From a virus, in IMG/VR virus record IMGVR_UViG_3300037961_002604, positions 1 through 25,387 of that record: a stretch of 25,387 nt of DNA. The stretch is one strand, 5' to 3'. The stretch's first letter is position 1. Each line of letters opens with the position of its first letter. Shown piece after piece: positions 6,717 through 13,529 of this stretch. The notes below the pieces were generated by a model. It was not told the DNA's origin. It made no database searches and saw only the letters and a program-made list of their open reading frames with translations. The position numbers and the translations under genes were made by a program.

Positions 6717-8969
6717 TTAGGTTGTCAAAGATACGACATCAGCATCTTCCAGGGCTTCAGGGAAATACATGATGCTTTTGATTCGGTCAGGGTTGCCGTC
6801 GCTGTTGCCTACTGAAAGGATCTTGGCATCTGCTCTTTCTGTGAGAGACATTGTTTCTCGAAGCGCCCCGTCGATGAACAGCTTCGCTTCCAAAGCGATG
6901 TTGTCAACCACGAAAGCGTACTTGGTGTCGTCACCAGCTTCGAATGATCCGAATGTTGCTTTTGATAGTGGTCGGTTTGATTCGTTGTCGTCAAAGAAAA
7001 ACTGTTTCTTGCCGTCGTTGTTGACAAAACACCCCATCAAAGTTGAGTTCCCATCACCTTTAAATCGAGGGGCTCTGTTGTCAGAAACCACCCTGTCGCT
7101 GTGAGAGTGAGCGAAGAACGTGTATTTGTCAAGGTTCGTCTTCGACGGGGTGTACTGAGGGATGGTGTCTCCCTTCCTTGTTGCTGCACTCCCGTAAGTA
7201 GGGATGTACGAAGTAACGCAGCTGCCTTTTTCTAGTTGCCAGCCCCACGTCTCTATAGATGTAGTGGCTGAACCGTTTACTCTGTCAATGTCTAGTTCAA
7301 AATTACCTGCAGTAGAGTTGGCTGTAAATGTAAAGCCTATACGCCACCAGTTATTGCCGTAACTCTCCACAAAAGCTTTAGTTCGAGTTCCACTTGCTCC
7401 AGTAGAGGTTAGTGCCAAAGATGCTCCAGTCCACTGAAAACCCTGACGAAACAGTTCATTAGACCCTGCATCTGTTCTGCACGCAAGGGTGGTAACACCA
7501 GTACAATCAATGTTTTTTACAAATGCTGATATCGAATAATTTACTGAATTTGTAAGGGTGACATTATCGGTTGTTATTGGTAGAATCCTCTCGTTGTGGC
7601 CGTTACTTCCATTCTTAGCAACCTTCAGAGATGACTTAGTGCCATCTGGAGCTGTACCATGATTTACAGTTAGAGTAACGCTATTGGTAGCCTCTACAAC
7701 GCCCTCACTATTTGGAACCTCATTTTTTCTCTCGGGCTCGTACAGAAGTGCTGGTGGGAGAGCGTTGTCAAGAGAGTAGTCGTACCTAGGCTCGTCTTCT
7801 TGGATGCCATCTGTGCTCTTAGAGTTAGAGTCTGTTCTGTCGATGTATGGGGTGGCGACCAGCCCTGGTTCAAGCTGAGAGTTTTGGATGAAGATGTAAG
7901 AGTTAGTTGCTGGGATCTCGTCTCCATCTGCTTCTGCAACTTGAATCCTAACCTCTGTAATCGAGGCTTCGCCCTTACTTGTTAGTGAGATCCTAAACCA
8001 GTTACTTCCAATCGATTCAATTTTTGACTCAACAACTGTGTTCGATGGACTGGCTCCAACGGCGCCGTTTCCACTGAGGTCGAAATAATTGTTTACGTTA
8101 GTTCCACTCGTCAGAGCGTTCAATCGAATCCAGTTTACATTACCTGCTTTTGCGTAAACGCTAAACGTAGAAACCCCAGATACAGAAAGGCTTGTTTGAT
8201 TTAGACGAGCCAAATGAGTTGATCCATTCCCAGTTGCTTTTAGTTCCCACGCATTGCTGCTTCCGTCGTAACCACCCTTACCACCAGTTAATGAAGCGCT
8301 ATTCAAAGTCCACGTAGTGTCAAACTGGTTGCTCTGCAACAACAAGTTTTGTCTCGTCTTCTTGATCAACCCGTCAGCTCCTTCATGCGTAGCTGTCAAG
8401 TCGCTTGCTCGCACAAAGCTGAAGTCGTTGGCTTTCTGCTCTACTTCTCTGACAGAGACGTTGTCGAGCTTGAAGCTTGTTTCGTTGCCTGATCCACCAG
8501 GTCCGCTGTTCTTAAACACCAGCTTTGAAGGGGTTCCGATTTGAACTCCATTGCTTTCATGACCCTTAGCCTCGTAAATGAACACGTACTTACCCGAAGT
8601 CTTGATCGATCCGATGTGCGGTTGTTGGTTGCTAGACTCCTGAATAATAAGCTGAGGGTTGTTGTTTCCTACGGATGTAAAGTCTGTAACTGTAAACGAA
8701 ACCTTGTAGGTCTTTCCTTTTTCAAAAACAGGTGTAGATGTTCTCAAGTAGTTATAACCATCCAACCCTGAAAAAACAGCCTTCCCGTCTGAAAACGTAA
8801 TGTCAGAACCAGTCTTCTCCCATCCGTCACCAGCATTTATAAAGTCTCCGTTTGTAACATACTCATCAACCTTCAACTTCTCTTCTGGCTTGATGTTGTA
8901 AGCTACCTCGTCGTTGCCAGCACCAGCTGCACCTGAGAAAATAAGTGATGCCTTGTCGTATAAGCTCAT
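6717..8969 (-). CDS. Tail-fibre/adhesin with carbohydrate-binding-like domains, copy 1 (750 aa)
   Basis: This is the tandem paralogue of the 760-residue fibre. It shares the N-terminal block (MSLYDKASLIF, then YNIKPEEKLK), the FSFVRASDLTATHEG linker, RQNLLLQSNQF at the start of domain two, EDEPRYDY and LLYEPERKNEVPNSE at the start of domain three, and a LamG-like C-terminal region ending in SLTT. Domain three and the C-terminal domain differ strongly from copy 2. The start lies 4 nt from the endolysin stop. A fibre or adhesin role rests on the domain style. An alternative is a minor head-decoration or head-fibre protein. Confidence 0.85.
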   Translation of the reverse strand: MSLYDKASLIFSGAAGAGNDEVAYNIKPEEKLKVDEYVTNGDFINAGDGWEKTGSDITFSDGKAVFSGLDGYNYLRTSTPVFEKGKTYKVSFTVTDFTSVGNNNPQLIIQESSNQQPHIGSIKTSGKYVFIYEAKGHESNGVQIGTPSKLVFKNSGPGGSGNETSFKLDNVSVREVEQKANDFSFVRASDLTATHEGADGLIKKTRQNLLLQSNQFDTTWTLNSASLTGGKGGYDGSSNAWELKATGNGSTHLARLNQTSLSVSGVSTFSVYAKAGNVNWIRLNALTSGTNVNNYFDLSGNGAVGASPSNTVVESKIESIGSNWFRISLTSKGEASITEVRIQVAEADGDEIPATNSYIFIQNSQLEPGLVATPYIDRTDSNSKSTDGIQEDEPRYDYSLDNALPPALLYEPERKNEVPNSEGVVEATNSVTLTVNHGTAPDGTKSSLKVAKNGSNGHNERILPITTDNVTLTNSVNYSISAFVKNIDCTGVTTLACRTDAGSNELFRQGFQWTGASLALTSTGASGTRTKAFVESYGNNWWRIGFTFTANSTAGNFELDIDRVNGSATTSIETWGWQLEKGSCVTSYIPTYGSAATRKGDTIPQYTPSKTNLDKYTFFAHSHSDRVVSDNRAPRFKGDGNSTLMGCFVNNDGKKQFFFDDNESNRPLSKATFGSFEAGDDTKYAFVVDNIALEAKLFIDGALRETMSLTERADAKILSVGNSDGNPDRIKSIMYFPEALEDADVVSLTT

Positions 8970-8972
8970 TTC

Positions 8973-9452
8973 TTAGAGGCCTTTCCCGAAAATCGGTTCG
9001 TAATACACTTTACCCTTTTCGTCTCGGCAAGCCTTGAGACACCTTCCACGATTAACACCATCCCGCACATAAGACACGTGAACCCAATCAGGATTGTCTT
9101 GATCACCAAACTCCCAAATGAGCTGATCAAACGTGAGATTGTTGAGAATGTATTGGAAGATCTGACCGTTTGTACAGCCTCCGAATACATCTGCGTCAAG
9201 ATCGAGTGCTCTACCTTGAATGTGCTGACTACGAATTGACCCGCCGATCGCAACATTGAGCTCTTCCGAGCGATAGCCGCTCGACACGTAGATAGGGCAT
9301 CCGAAAGCTTTGCGAACAGGTTGGAACACTTCTTCTGCAATGGCTTTAAGATTTTCGATAGTCCAGTCATCGGGTTCGTTGTTTATACCGCGACGCTTAG
9401 CCGTGGTGCTCTTAGTCACCTCGGCCAGCGTTAGGTTCTTTGATAGATTCAT
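8973..9452 (-). CDS. Peptidase M15A-like endolysin / virion peptidase (159 aa)
   Basis: This is a zinc D,D- or L,D-type peptidase acting on peptidoglycan peptides. The M15A motifs are complete. SSGYRS lies at 57-62. H77-x2-G-x-A-x-D84 (HIQGRALD) supplies the first two zinc ligands. The region LIWEFG contains E114, a candidate catalytic acid. W123-x-H125-x-S supplies the third ligand. There is no signal peptide or membrane helix, so it would need a holin or act from the virion. Length is normal for stand-alone phage M15A lysins. It overlaps the upstream coiled-coil gene by 4 nt. It could instead be a virion-borne entry peptidase, given the neighbouring fibre genes. Confidence 0.9.
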   Translation of the reverse strand: MNLSKNLTLAEVTKSTTAKRRGINNEPDDWTIENLKAIAEEVFQPVRKAFGCPIYVSSGYRSEELNVAIGGSIRSQHIQGRALDLDADVFGGCTNGQIFQYILNNLTFDQLIWEFGDQDNPDWVHVSYVRDGVNRGRCLKACRDEKGKVYYEPIFGKGL

Positions 9453-9724
9453 TTGTCTAGAAGTCTTTGTGTTTTAGCAGCTGATGCCAGATCCTTTTTA
9501 CTCAAGGTAGACATCCTCTTTCTAATACGCTCTAGTTGCTTGTTAACCTTTTCCAGCTGTGATTCAGCGGTGATCTGACCTGACTCGATCTTAGCTACAG
9601 TCTGTTGCTTGATGTCCTCGTGCTTCTGGTACATCTTCTGGTACCGCTTGTCACGACGAGCATGCTGCTTCATCTTGTTCTTGATCCGCAGGTCTTTGAT
9701 CAACCCCCTTTTGACAGCTTTCAT
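9449..9724 (-). CDS. Basic coiled-coil protein (91 aa)
   Basis: This 91-residue, Lys/Arg/Gln-rich helical protein has a very basic N-terminus (KNKMKQHARRDKRYQKMYQK) and a likely coiled coil (QLEKVNKQLERIRKRMSTL). No family is recognised and no membrane segment is present, so it is not an obvious holin or spanin despite its place beside the endolysin. It overlaps both neighbours by 4 nt, showing tight late-operon coupling. A DNA-binding or assembly role is possible. Confidence 0.75.
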   Translation of the reverse strand: MKAVKRGLIKDLRIKNKMKQHARRDKRYQKMYQKHEDIKQQTVAKIESGQITAESQLEKVNKQLERIRKRMSTLSKKDLASAAKTQRLLDK

Positions 9725-10848
9725 CGGCGACGTCTTACATCTCTGAGTCGCTCCAACAGGTCTTCAGTCTTAGAAGCGCCTTGGCCACCGTATCTACCAG
9801 AGAAAGGACCGCCCATTGGAACACCGCCAACACGCTGTCCTTCTTGTCTCCTGATGAGCATGTCGCTCTGATCGCCCATGGCTTGGATAAGCTCATCCCT
9901 TTGGAATCTCATATACTGACCGTTCGGAGTCTTCACGTAAGCGTCGTCACCATCGTCACCAATGAAGTAGGTAAACCCTTCACCGTCGACGCGGACATTG
10001 AAGAAGTCATCCTGTTCGATTCTTCGGCCCTCTCCAGCGCTAATGGTGCCCTGAGAAGCATCAAGCAAGCTATTCAGTCTACTGACTTTTCCTCCGTGCT
10101 CATATTTCATGGAGCCGCCCTTCCCGTACTTCTTGAGTTTATCCATAAGACCCCCATACGCGAACATATCTCCACGCTGTCCTCCTTTATCCTTGGGGCC
10201 GAAACGATCATCGTCTTTTGGTTTGACAGACACAGTCATCTGCACGTTATCCCACTCAAAGTCGTATGAGGAGCCAAGGCCGCTTTTTTCGATAGCGGCA
10301 TTGATCTCCTTATCAGAAGCACCGCCCTCAAGCATGCGAACAATGGCCTTCTTCATCTTGCTGATCTTGTCACCTGGAAGCTTGCCGCCTTCTTCAAAAC
10401 GACCTGGGAGGCGGCGTGGGCCACGATGATCTCTCAACTTCTCCAACAGATTCTCCATCTTAGATGCTCCTTGCGTGCTTTCCATCTCTGTTTCACGAGC
10501 CATACGCTCCACAGGCTCCCGCTCATAGTGCGTATCCATGTTCTCGTTGTGGCGCACCTCATCGAGGACATATTCACCCTCTTCATTCTGAATGATTGGG
10601 TAGTCCTCGTCAGCGATCAGGTCACGACCGTCTTCATCCTGGCCAGCAGCGTATTCATTCCAGTTGCCGTACACCTTGATCTGCTCACCGTTAGGCGATT
10701 CGTACATGACGTACTCTCTTGAGCCCATGGGGCCGTCTTCTCTTTCGACAGCGCCAGCGTACTGACCTGTCATCGTGAAGCTATTTTTGCCGCCCTGGCG
10801 CTTTTGCATGGCTGCGCGGAGCATGTCCGCCATTGATTCGCTGTTCAT
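9721..10848 (-). CDS. Hypothetical virion-associated protein (375 aa)
   Basis: This hydrophilic, Gly-, Asp- and Arg-rich protein has no recognised family. A motif occurs twice: GASKMENLLEKLRDHRGPRR in the first half and GASKTEDLLERLRDVRRRR at the C-terminus. Both look like a short amphipathic helix followed by a basic tail. Other segments read as PNGEQIKVYG and PNGQYMRFQRDEL, another weak repeat of a PNG turn and beta strand. Low-complexity KGG-type stretches lie between. It is the second gene of the late operon, 2 nt after the basic 85-residue gene. A head, scaffold or internal virion role is inferred only from position. Confidence 0.8.
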   Translation of the reverse strand: MNSESMADMLRAAMQKRQGGKNSFTMTGQYAGAVEREDGPMGSREYVMYESPNGEQIKVYGNWNEYAAGQDEDGRDLIADEDYPIIQNEEGEYVLDEVRHNENMDTHYEREPVERMARETEMESTQGASKMENLLEKLRDHRGPRRLPGRFEEGGKLPGDKISKMKKAIVRMLEGGASDKEINAAIEKSGLGSSYDFEWDNVQMTVSVKPKDDDRFGPKDKGGQRGDMFAYGGLMDKLKKYGKGGSMKYEHGGKVSRLNSLLDASQGTISAGEGRRIEQDDFFNVRVDGEGFTYFIGDDGDDAYVKTPNGQYMRFQRDELIQAMGDQSDMLIRRQEGQRVGGVPMGGPFSGRYGGQGASKTEDLLERLRDVRRRR

Positions 10849-10850
10849 GA

Positions 10851-11108
10851 TTATCCTCTATGTCTTTTGAGTTGCTTTTTGATTTCATAAGCCTTTGCCG
10901 CTGACTCTCCCTTATCTGCCTTCTGAGCAGCAACCTGCTTAGGTCTCAATAGAGGCTGAAATGTAGGGCGATCATCTAACCTGGCAGGAGCAGCCTTCTT
11001 GCCCGCTTTTGCAATCTTTTTAGCACTGGGCTCCTTACCCTTTTTGACGCGGTCCTGCGACTTGACCATCGCACCACCCTTCTTGTAGAGTTTTTTCTTG
11101 GCTTTCAT
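10851..11108 (-). CDS. Very basic Lys/Ala-rich protein (85 aa), first gene of the late arm
   Basis: This 85-residue protein is dominated by Lys, Ala and Arg (MKAKKKLYKKGG, KKIAKAGKKAAPARLDD, QLKRHRG), like small nucleic-acid-binding or virion-internal basic proteins. No family is recognised. It is the first gene leftward from the divergent control region. A TAnnTTTG-like element (TATATTTG on the minus strand, 11113-11120) sits so close to the ATG that the message would be nearly leaderless. TAACTTTG at 11245-11252 is an alternative -7 candidate, but neither has a clear -33 partner. Confidence 0.75.
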   Translation of the reverse strand: MKAKKKLYKKGGAMVKSQDRVKKGKEPSAKKIAKAGKKAAPARLDDRPTFQPLLRPKQVAAQKADKGESAAKAYEIKKQLKRHRG

Positions 11109-11166
11109 AGGGCAAATATAGCAAGATATTACTTGTGCCCTTCTCAGCGATAAAAGCTACAGCCTA

Positions 11167-11184
11167 GAGATGTACCTACATCTC
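11167..11184. repeat. Perfect inverted repeat, 8+2+8
   Basis: GAGATGTA-CC-TACATCTC. As RNA it would form a 7-bp stem with a four-base loop. As DNA it is an 18-bp dyad suited to a homodimeric regulator. It lies about 60 nt upstream of the first late gene. Confidence 0.6.
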
Positions 11185-11405
11185 CCAAAACCCTTTTGAG
11201 AAGCTTGATCTTTACGAGTGGCTTCCTTTTGACTGGCTTCGAGGCAAAGTTACAGCGGATTTCGGACATCTATTTTCGTTAGAGTGCTGCTTTAAGCAAA
11301 TATGCGTAACTAATTGTTTATGAACAGCCTAAAAGCTTTCACGCGAAGGAGTATCGATCACGCTTCTCGTAAAATTTGGGTGAGTAATGTAGATCCTGGG
11401 GATTA

Positions 11406-11417
11406 TACATATATGTA
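11406..11417. repeat. 12-bp perfect palindrome TACATATATGTA
   Basis: An AT-rich self-complementary 12-mer in the middle of the divergent region. It could be an operator or an easily melted site. No partner copy was found nearby. Confidence 0.45.
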
Positions 11418-11449
11418 CACGCACACGCACGCATACCGAAACCCGATTC

Positions 11450-11469
11450 TTGACCCCCGTGGGGGTCAA
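11450..11469. repeat. Perfect inverted repeat, 9+2+9, GC-rich core
   Basis: TTGACCCCC-GT-GGGGGTCAA, the longest perfect dyad in the region. No U-tract follows on either strand, so it is not a standard intrinsic terminator. It could be an operator or a stable RNA or ssDNA hairpin. Confidence 0.6.
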
Positions 11470-11482
11470 AACTGCCCTTTCG

Positions 11483-11503
11483 GCTAAAACTTTTTAGCTT
11501 TTT
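11483..11503 (+). terminator. Weak terminator-like hairpin with T-run
   Basis: GCTAAAA-CT-TTTTAGC is followed at once by TTTTT on the plus strand. The stem is short and AT-rich, so termination would be weak. It could equally be one more dyad of the set. Confidence 0.3.
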
Positions 11504-11563
11504 GCCTAACTGACTGCAAGTCAGAACGTTTGGTGACGTTGGTTCAAGCAGAACAGAAGGTAG

Positions 11564-11581
11564 TATCTCTCCTGAGAGATA
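11564..11581. repeat. Perfect inverted repeat, 8+2+8
   Basis: TATCTCTC-CT-GAGAGATA, with a second overlapping pairing choice (GAGAG-ATAA-CTCTC). Two mutually exclusive hairpins share the middle arm, which is the arrangement of a switchable RNA. That function is only a possibility. Confidence 0.55.
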
Positions 11582-11696
11582 ACTCTCGGCGGGTCAATCC
11601 CCACCCCATAGGGTGAACCTCGCATCACATCATCACACATGACGACACACTGCATGACGTCGAGCCTCACGTATGCACACGGTCTGATGGGCTTTT

Positions 11697-11712
11697 TTAC
11701 CCTAAAGGGTAA
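11697..11712. repeat. Perfect inverted repeat, 7+2+7, upstream of early promoter
   Basis: TTACCCT-AA-AGGGTAA, extendable by a G-T and three A-T pairs to 11693-11716. It ends about 18 nt before the -33 element of the early promoter. This is a reasonable site for an activator or repressor. Confidence 0.5.
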
Positions 11713-11734
11713 GAAACTTATCAGCAAAAAAAGA

Positions 11735-11767
11735 TTTGGAAGTTAAGGATTCCTGTCTTTACCTTTG
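11735..11767 (+). promoter_or_regulatory. Early promoter, Bacteroidetes sigma-ABfr type
   Basis: TTTG at 11735-11738 and TACCTTTG at 11760-11767, separated by 21 nt, match the Bacteroidetes consensus TTTG-N19..21-TAnnTTTG at every defined position. Transcription should begin around 11773, giving a leader of about 35 nt before the ATG at 11808. This promoter would drive the early gene chain with the host polymerase. Confidence 0.75.
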
Positions 11768-11772
11768 GCCTC

Positions 11773-11784
11773 GGCAATGTTGCC
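11773..11784. promoter_or_regulatory. Candidate operator at the predicted early start of transcription
   Basis: GGCAA-TG-TTGCC is a perfect 5+2+5 dyad that begins where transcription should start. It is nested within a wider TTGGC…GCCAA pairing. A dyad here could bind a repressor or form a 5' hairpin in the mRNA. Confidence 0.35.
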
Positions 11785-11807
11785 AATCAAACTTCAATTC
11801 ACTCATC

Positions 11808-12452
11808 ATGTCAGATGTACGTATCAACCTCCTCAAGGAGGTCAAGTCAGCGGTCAACGCCGCAACCTTCTCTCCCTCTGCCGACCGCATCGCTGATGCC
11901 AAGCGGATGGTGTCACACCTCATGTCATACGTTGAGAGCCTTGAGGCTCCGAAGCGCAAGACAACCCTTCGGGAGGCTGTCGAGATGGTCAACGGCACTG
12001 CCGCTCGCCACGAAATCTACGGGACCGACGAAACCAAAGCGGCCTTCGAGGCGGCCAAGGCCACGCTCCGTGACGTAGAGGCAGGCCTGGCCAAGCGCAG
12101 GGCTTCGAAGAAGCGGAAGCAGAAGTCAGGCAAGGCTACTGCGGCAACTCGGGTTGCTGACCGCATGGACCGAGCCGACCATGGTCGTCCTGACACACCT
12201 GTGACACCATCCAAGCGCAAGCCGAAGGCCGATGTCGAAGCGGCTCGCAAGTCAGCCGAGGCCGTGTCACATCACACAGGAGCCGCAGAGCGGGCCGAGC
12301 GGAAGGCTGAGGCGGCCCGAATCGCTGACCTCGAAGCCAAGGTGGAGGCCTTGCTTGCCCTGCAAGCCGTGGGTCGTGACATGGAGCATGACCTGTATCA
12401 CAACGAAGTTCTCTTCAGCGACCTTCCCTTCGACCCAACCACAACCCTGTGA
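11808..12452 (+). CDS. First early gene: charged, Ala/Lys-rich coiled-coil protein (214 aa)
   Basis: This is a highly charged protein. The N-terminal region (about 1-95) looks globular and helical, with KRKTTLREAVEMVNG and KAAFEAAKATLRDVEAGLAKR. A basic linker follows (KKRKQKSGKATAATR, residues about 100-150), then a predicted coiled coil (AERAERKAEAARIADLEAKVEALLALQ). No family is recognised. The ATG at 11808 is preferred over an upstream TTG inside the promoter, because the predicted transcript starts near 11773. As the first gene behind a strong host-type promoter, it is a candidate host-takeover or nucleic-acid-binding protein. That role is inferred. Confidence 0.8.
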   Translation: MSDVRINLLKEVKSAVNAATFSPSADRIADAKRMVSHLMSYVESLEAPKRKTTLREAVEMVNGTAARHEIYGTDETKAAFEAAKATLRDVEAGLAKRRASKKRKQKSGKATAATRVADRMDRADHGRPDTPVTPSKRKPKADVEAARKSAEAVSHHTGAAERAERKAEAARIADLEAKVEALLALQAVGRDMEHDLYHNEVLFSDLPFDPTTTL

Positions 12453-12455
12453 GGG

Positions 12456-12504
12456 GTGAGTATATACACCTTCTGAGTTTACGAAGAAGGTGATATACGA
12501 ACAC
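12456..12504 (+). repeat. Conserved long hairpin element, copy A
   Basis: A stem of 14 bp with a single bulged A. GTATAT (12460-12465) pairs with ATATAC (12493-12498), and CACCTTCT (12467-12474) pairs with AGAAGGTG (12485-12492), around the 10-nt loop GAGTTTACGA. A second copy at 14392-14444 has the same loop and inner stem, but an outer stem two pairs longer. Both follow a gene end and precede a TTCAAACTTCAA-type leader. No U-tract follows, so RNA processing, attenuation or protein binding is more likely than simple termination. Confidence 0.75.
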
Positions 12505-12536
12505 CTCCACCAATCGAAACTTCAAACTTCAACACC

Positions 12537-12770
12537 ATGCAAAACACATTCCCAACCATCGGAGCCGCAGTGCTCTACCTCAACGGATTCCACCACGGCA
12601 AGTACCTTGGCCGCCTGAACTACCTAGCAGCTATGACTCCATCATGGGTCATGTCTCTTGCAGAGAGTATGTGGGAGTCACGCAACGAGGACATTGCCAA
12701 GGACTACCCTGACCTGCTTGCCTTCAGCATCAATGAGACGTATGTCAAGCAATACAACGAGGTACACTGA
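12537..12770 (+). CDS. Small early protein (77 aa)
   Basis: This is a 77-residue soluble protein (AAVLYLNGFHHGKYLGRLNYLAAM, ending in YVKQYNEVH). No family is recognised. It stands alone between two hairpins, preceded by a duplicated leader motif (GAAACTTCAAACTTCAACACC) directly before the ATG. It is likely a host-modifying early protein by position only. Confidence 0.7.
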   Translation: MQNTFPTIGAAVLYLNGFHHGKYLGRLNYLAAMTPSWVMSLAESMWESRNEDIAKDYPDLLAFSINETYVKQYNEVH

Positions 12771-12789
12771 CGAGTCCTGAATGGACGAA

Positions 12790-12805
12790 ACACCCTTCGG
12801 GGTGT
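12790..12805 (+). terminator. UUCG-tetraloop hairpin between early genes
   Basis: ACACCC-TTCG-GGGTGT is a 6-bp stem closed by C-G over the very stable UUCG tetraloop, 20 nt after the preceding stop codon. Terminators often use this loop, but only CTGTATC follows, not a U-tract. It may stabilise or cap an mRNA 3' end. Confidence 0.4.
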
Positions 12806-12832
12806 CTGTATCAAACTTCAAATTCATTTACA

Positions 12833-12985
12833 ATGAACTCATCAAAATTTCAAGCCGTGCTCGATATGTTCGAAGCAGGCTTCCCAACTCACCTCCTGAC
12901 CTCATGCCAAGCGTGGGATGACCTGACCTGTGACGAGCAGATGTACATCGACGCTCACACCATCGAAATCTTCGTAGAGCAATGA
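12833..12985 (+). CDS. Small early protein (50 aa)
   Basis: This 50-residue acidic protein (MNSSKFQAVLDMFEAGFP, ending in TIEIFVEQ) has predicted helices and no recognised family. A leader TCAAACTTCAAATTCATTTACA precedes the ATG. The stop overlaps the next start as ATGA, indicating coupled translation. Support comes from the leader and the coupling, since length alone would not justify it. Confidence 0.6.
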   Translation: MNSSKFQAVLDMFEAGFPTHLLTSCQAWDDLTCDEQMYIDAHTIEIFVEQ

Positions 12986-13218
12986 ACATTTGGGAACGTT
13001 ATCCATCCAAGGGCACTCACTACGAGTGGATGAGAGCCAAGGCAAAGATGCACACCTTCGAGTACACCTGTTACAGGGGACGTGACCGCGACGATTGGGC
13101 CAAGGGCACCATCCAAGCACTCACGACCGAGGATGCGGTCATGATGCTTGAGCGTCGGATGCTCAACGAGGGCTTCACCCTCAAGCGTAGCAGTGTCAAA
13201 GTAGTTGCAAATCAGTAA
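12982..13218 (+). CDS. Small early protein (78 aa)
   Basis: This 78-residue mixed-charge protein (MNIWERYPSKGTHYEWMRAK, then TEDAVMMLERRMLNEGFTLKRSSVKVV) looks like an alpha/beta fold with a C-terminal strand. No family is recognised. It starts in an ATGA overlap with the preceding 50-residue gene and is followed by a 15-nt gap. Confidence 0.7.
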   Translation: MNIWERYPSKGTHYEWMRAKAKMHTFEYTCYRGRDRDDWAKGTIQALTTEDAVMMLERRMLNEGFTLKRSSVKVVANQ

Positions 13219-13233
13219 GTTAAATCACATCAC

Positions 13234-13317
13234 ATGAAGCGAAACTTCAACATCTTATTCATCGCCTTCCTCGCATGGATGGCGGCTTTACTCACCATCG
13301 TAGCCCTGAACTCATGA
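13234..13317 (+). CDS. Micro membrane peptide (27 aa)
   Basis: This 27-residue ORF reads as one membrane helix: a positive N-terminus MKRN, then about 20 hydrophobic residues (ILFIAFLAWMAALLTIVAL). The ATG follows the leader-like TAAATCACATCAC, and the stop overlaps the next start as ATGA. This would be an N-in, C-out single-span peptide, such as a superinfection-exclusion or host-envelope peptide. That function is a guess. Confidence 0.5.
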   Translation: MKRNFNILFIAFLAWMAALLTIVALNS

Positions 13318-13529
13318 CTATCGAATACAACACCGACCGCGACATCCTCGTCGAGGTATCAAACATCTTCAACGCCAAGGACAACTTGGCCAGTGCCTAC
13401 CGCAGGCTTGACACCTACCTCCGCCACGAGTGTGGCTTTGACTACCACGAAGTGGACGACGTCATCGACCGCCTCGAAGAACAGGTCACAGAACACATCA
13501 TTGAAATCATCGAATCCAAGAACGCATGA
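13314..13529 (+). CDS. Small early acidic helical protein (71 aa)
   Basis: A 71-residue acidic protein with helices such as AKDNLASAYRRLDTYLRHE and DDVIDRLEEQVTEHIIEIIES. No family is recognised. The ATG at 13314 overlaps the micro-membrane ORF stop (ATGA) and is chosen over an upstream in-frame ATG that lies inside that ORF. The gene ends in another ATGA overlap. Confidence 0.7.
   Translation: MTIEYNTDRDILVEVSNIFNAKDNLASAYRRLDTYLRHECGFDYHEVDDVIDRLEEQVTEHIIEIIESKNA

Larger units (their letters stand above)
11109..11807. other. Divergent noncoding control region
   Basis: Almost 700 nt separate the leftward late arm from the rightward early arm. No convincing gene is present. It contains at least six perfect or near-perfect inverted repeats (listed separately), a CA-rich stretch with CATGACG twice (11638-11644, 11653-11659), and the early promoter at its right end. 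It is the natural place for the main promoters and possibly a replication origin. The origin idea is inference only. Confidence 0.7.

Noticed and set aside
8966-9370. 134-codon minus-strand ORF in another frame of the endolysin, with a hydrophobic stretch and an ATGA overlap with the fibre gene start, suggestive of an embedded holin
   Set aside because: The M15 peptidase frame is complete with all metal ligands, and the other frame has only one plausible span and a random-looking remainder. An embedded holin is not impossible but lacks support.
9781-10269. 162-codon plus-strand ORF opposite the 375-residue protein
   Set aside because: It is antisense to a longer frame with internal protein repeats and tight coupling to its neighbours. 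There is no promoter or leader on the plus strand.
11113-11120. TATATTTG (minus strand) as the main late promoter
   Set aside because: It matches the -7 element, but there is no TTTG at the right distance, and transcription would start at the ATG itself. It is kept only as a weak possibility in the gene entry.
11564-11620. Possible tRNA from an anticodon-like hairpin followed by GGGTCAATCCCC
   Set aside because: No matching acceptor or D arm could be folded, and the hairpin loop has the wrong size for an anticodon loop.
11521-11727. 68-codon minus-strand ORF in the divergent region
   Set aside because: It covers three inverted repeats and the CA-rich tract, has an odd composition and no leader or coupling, so it is probably a chance frame.
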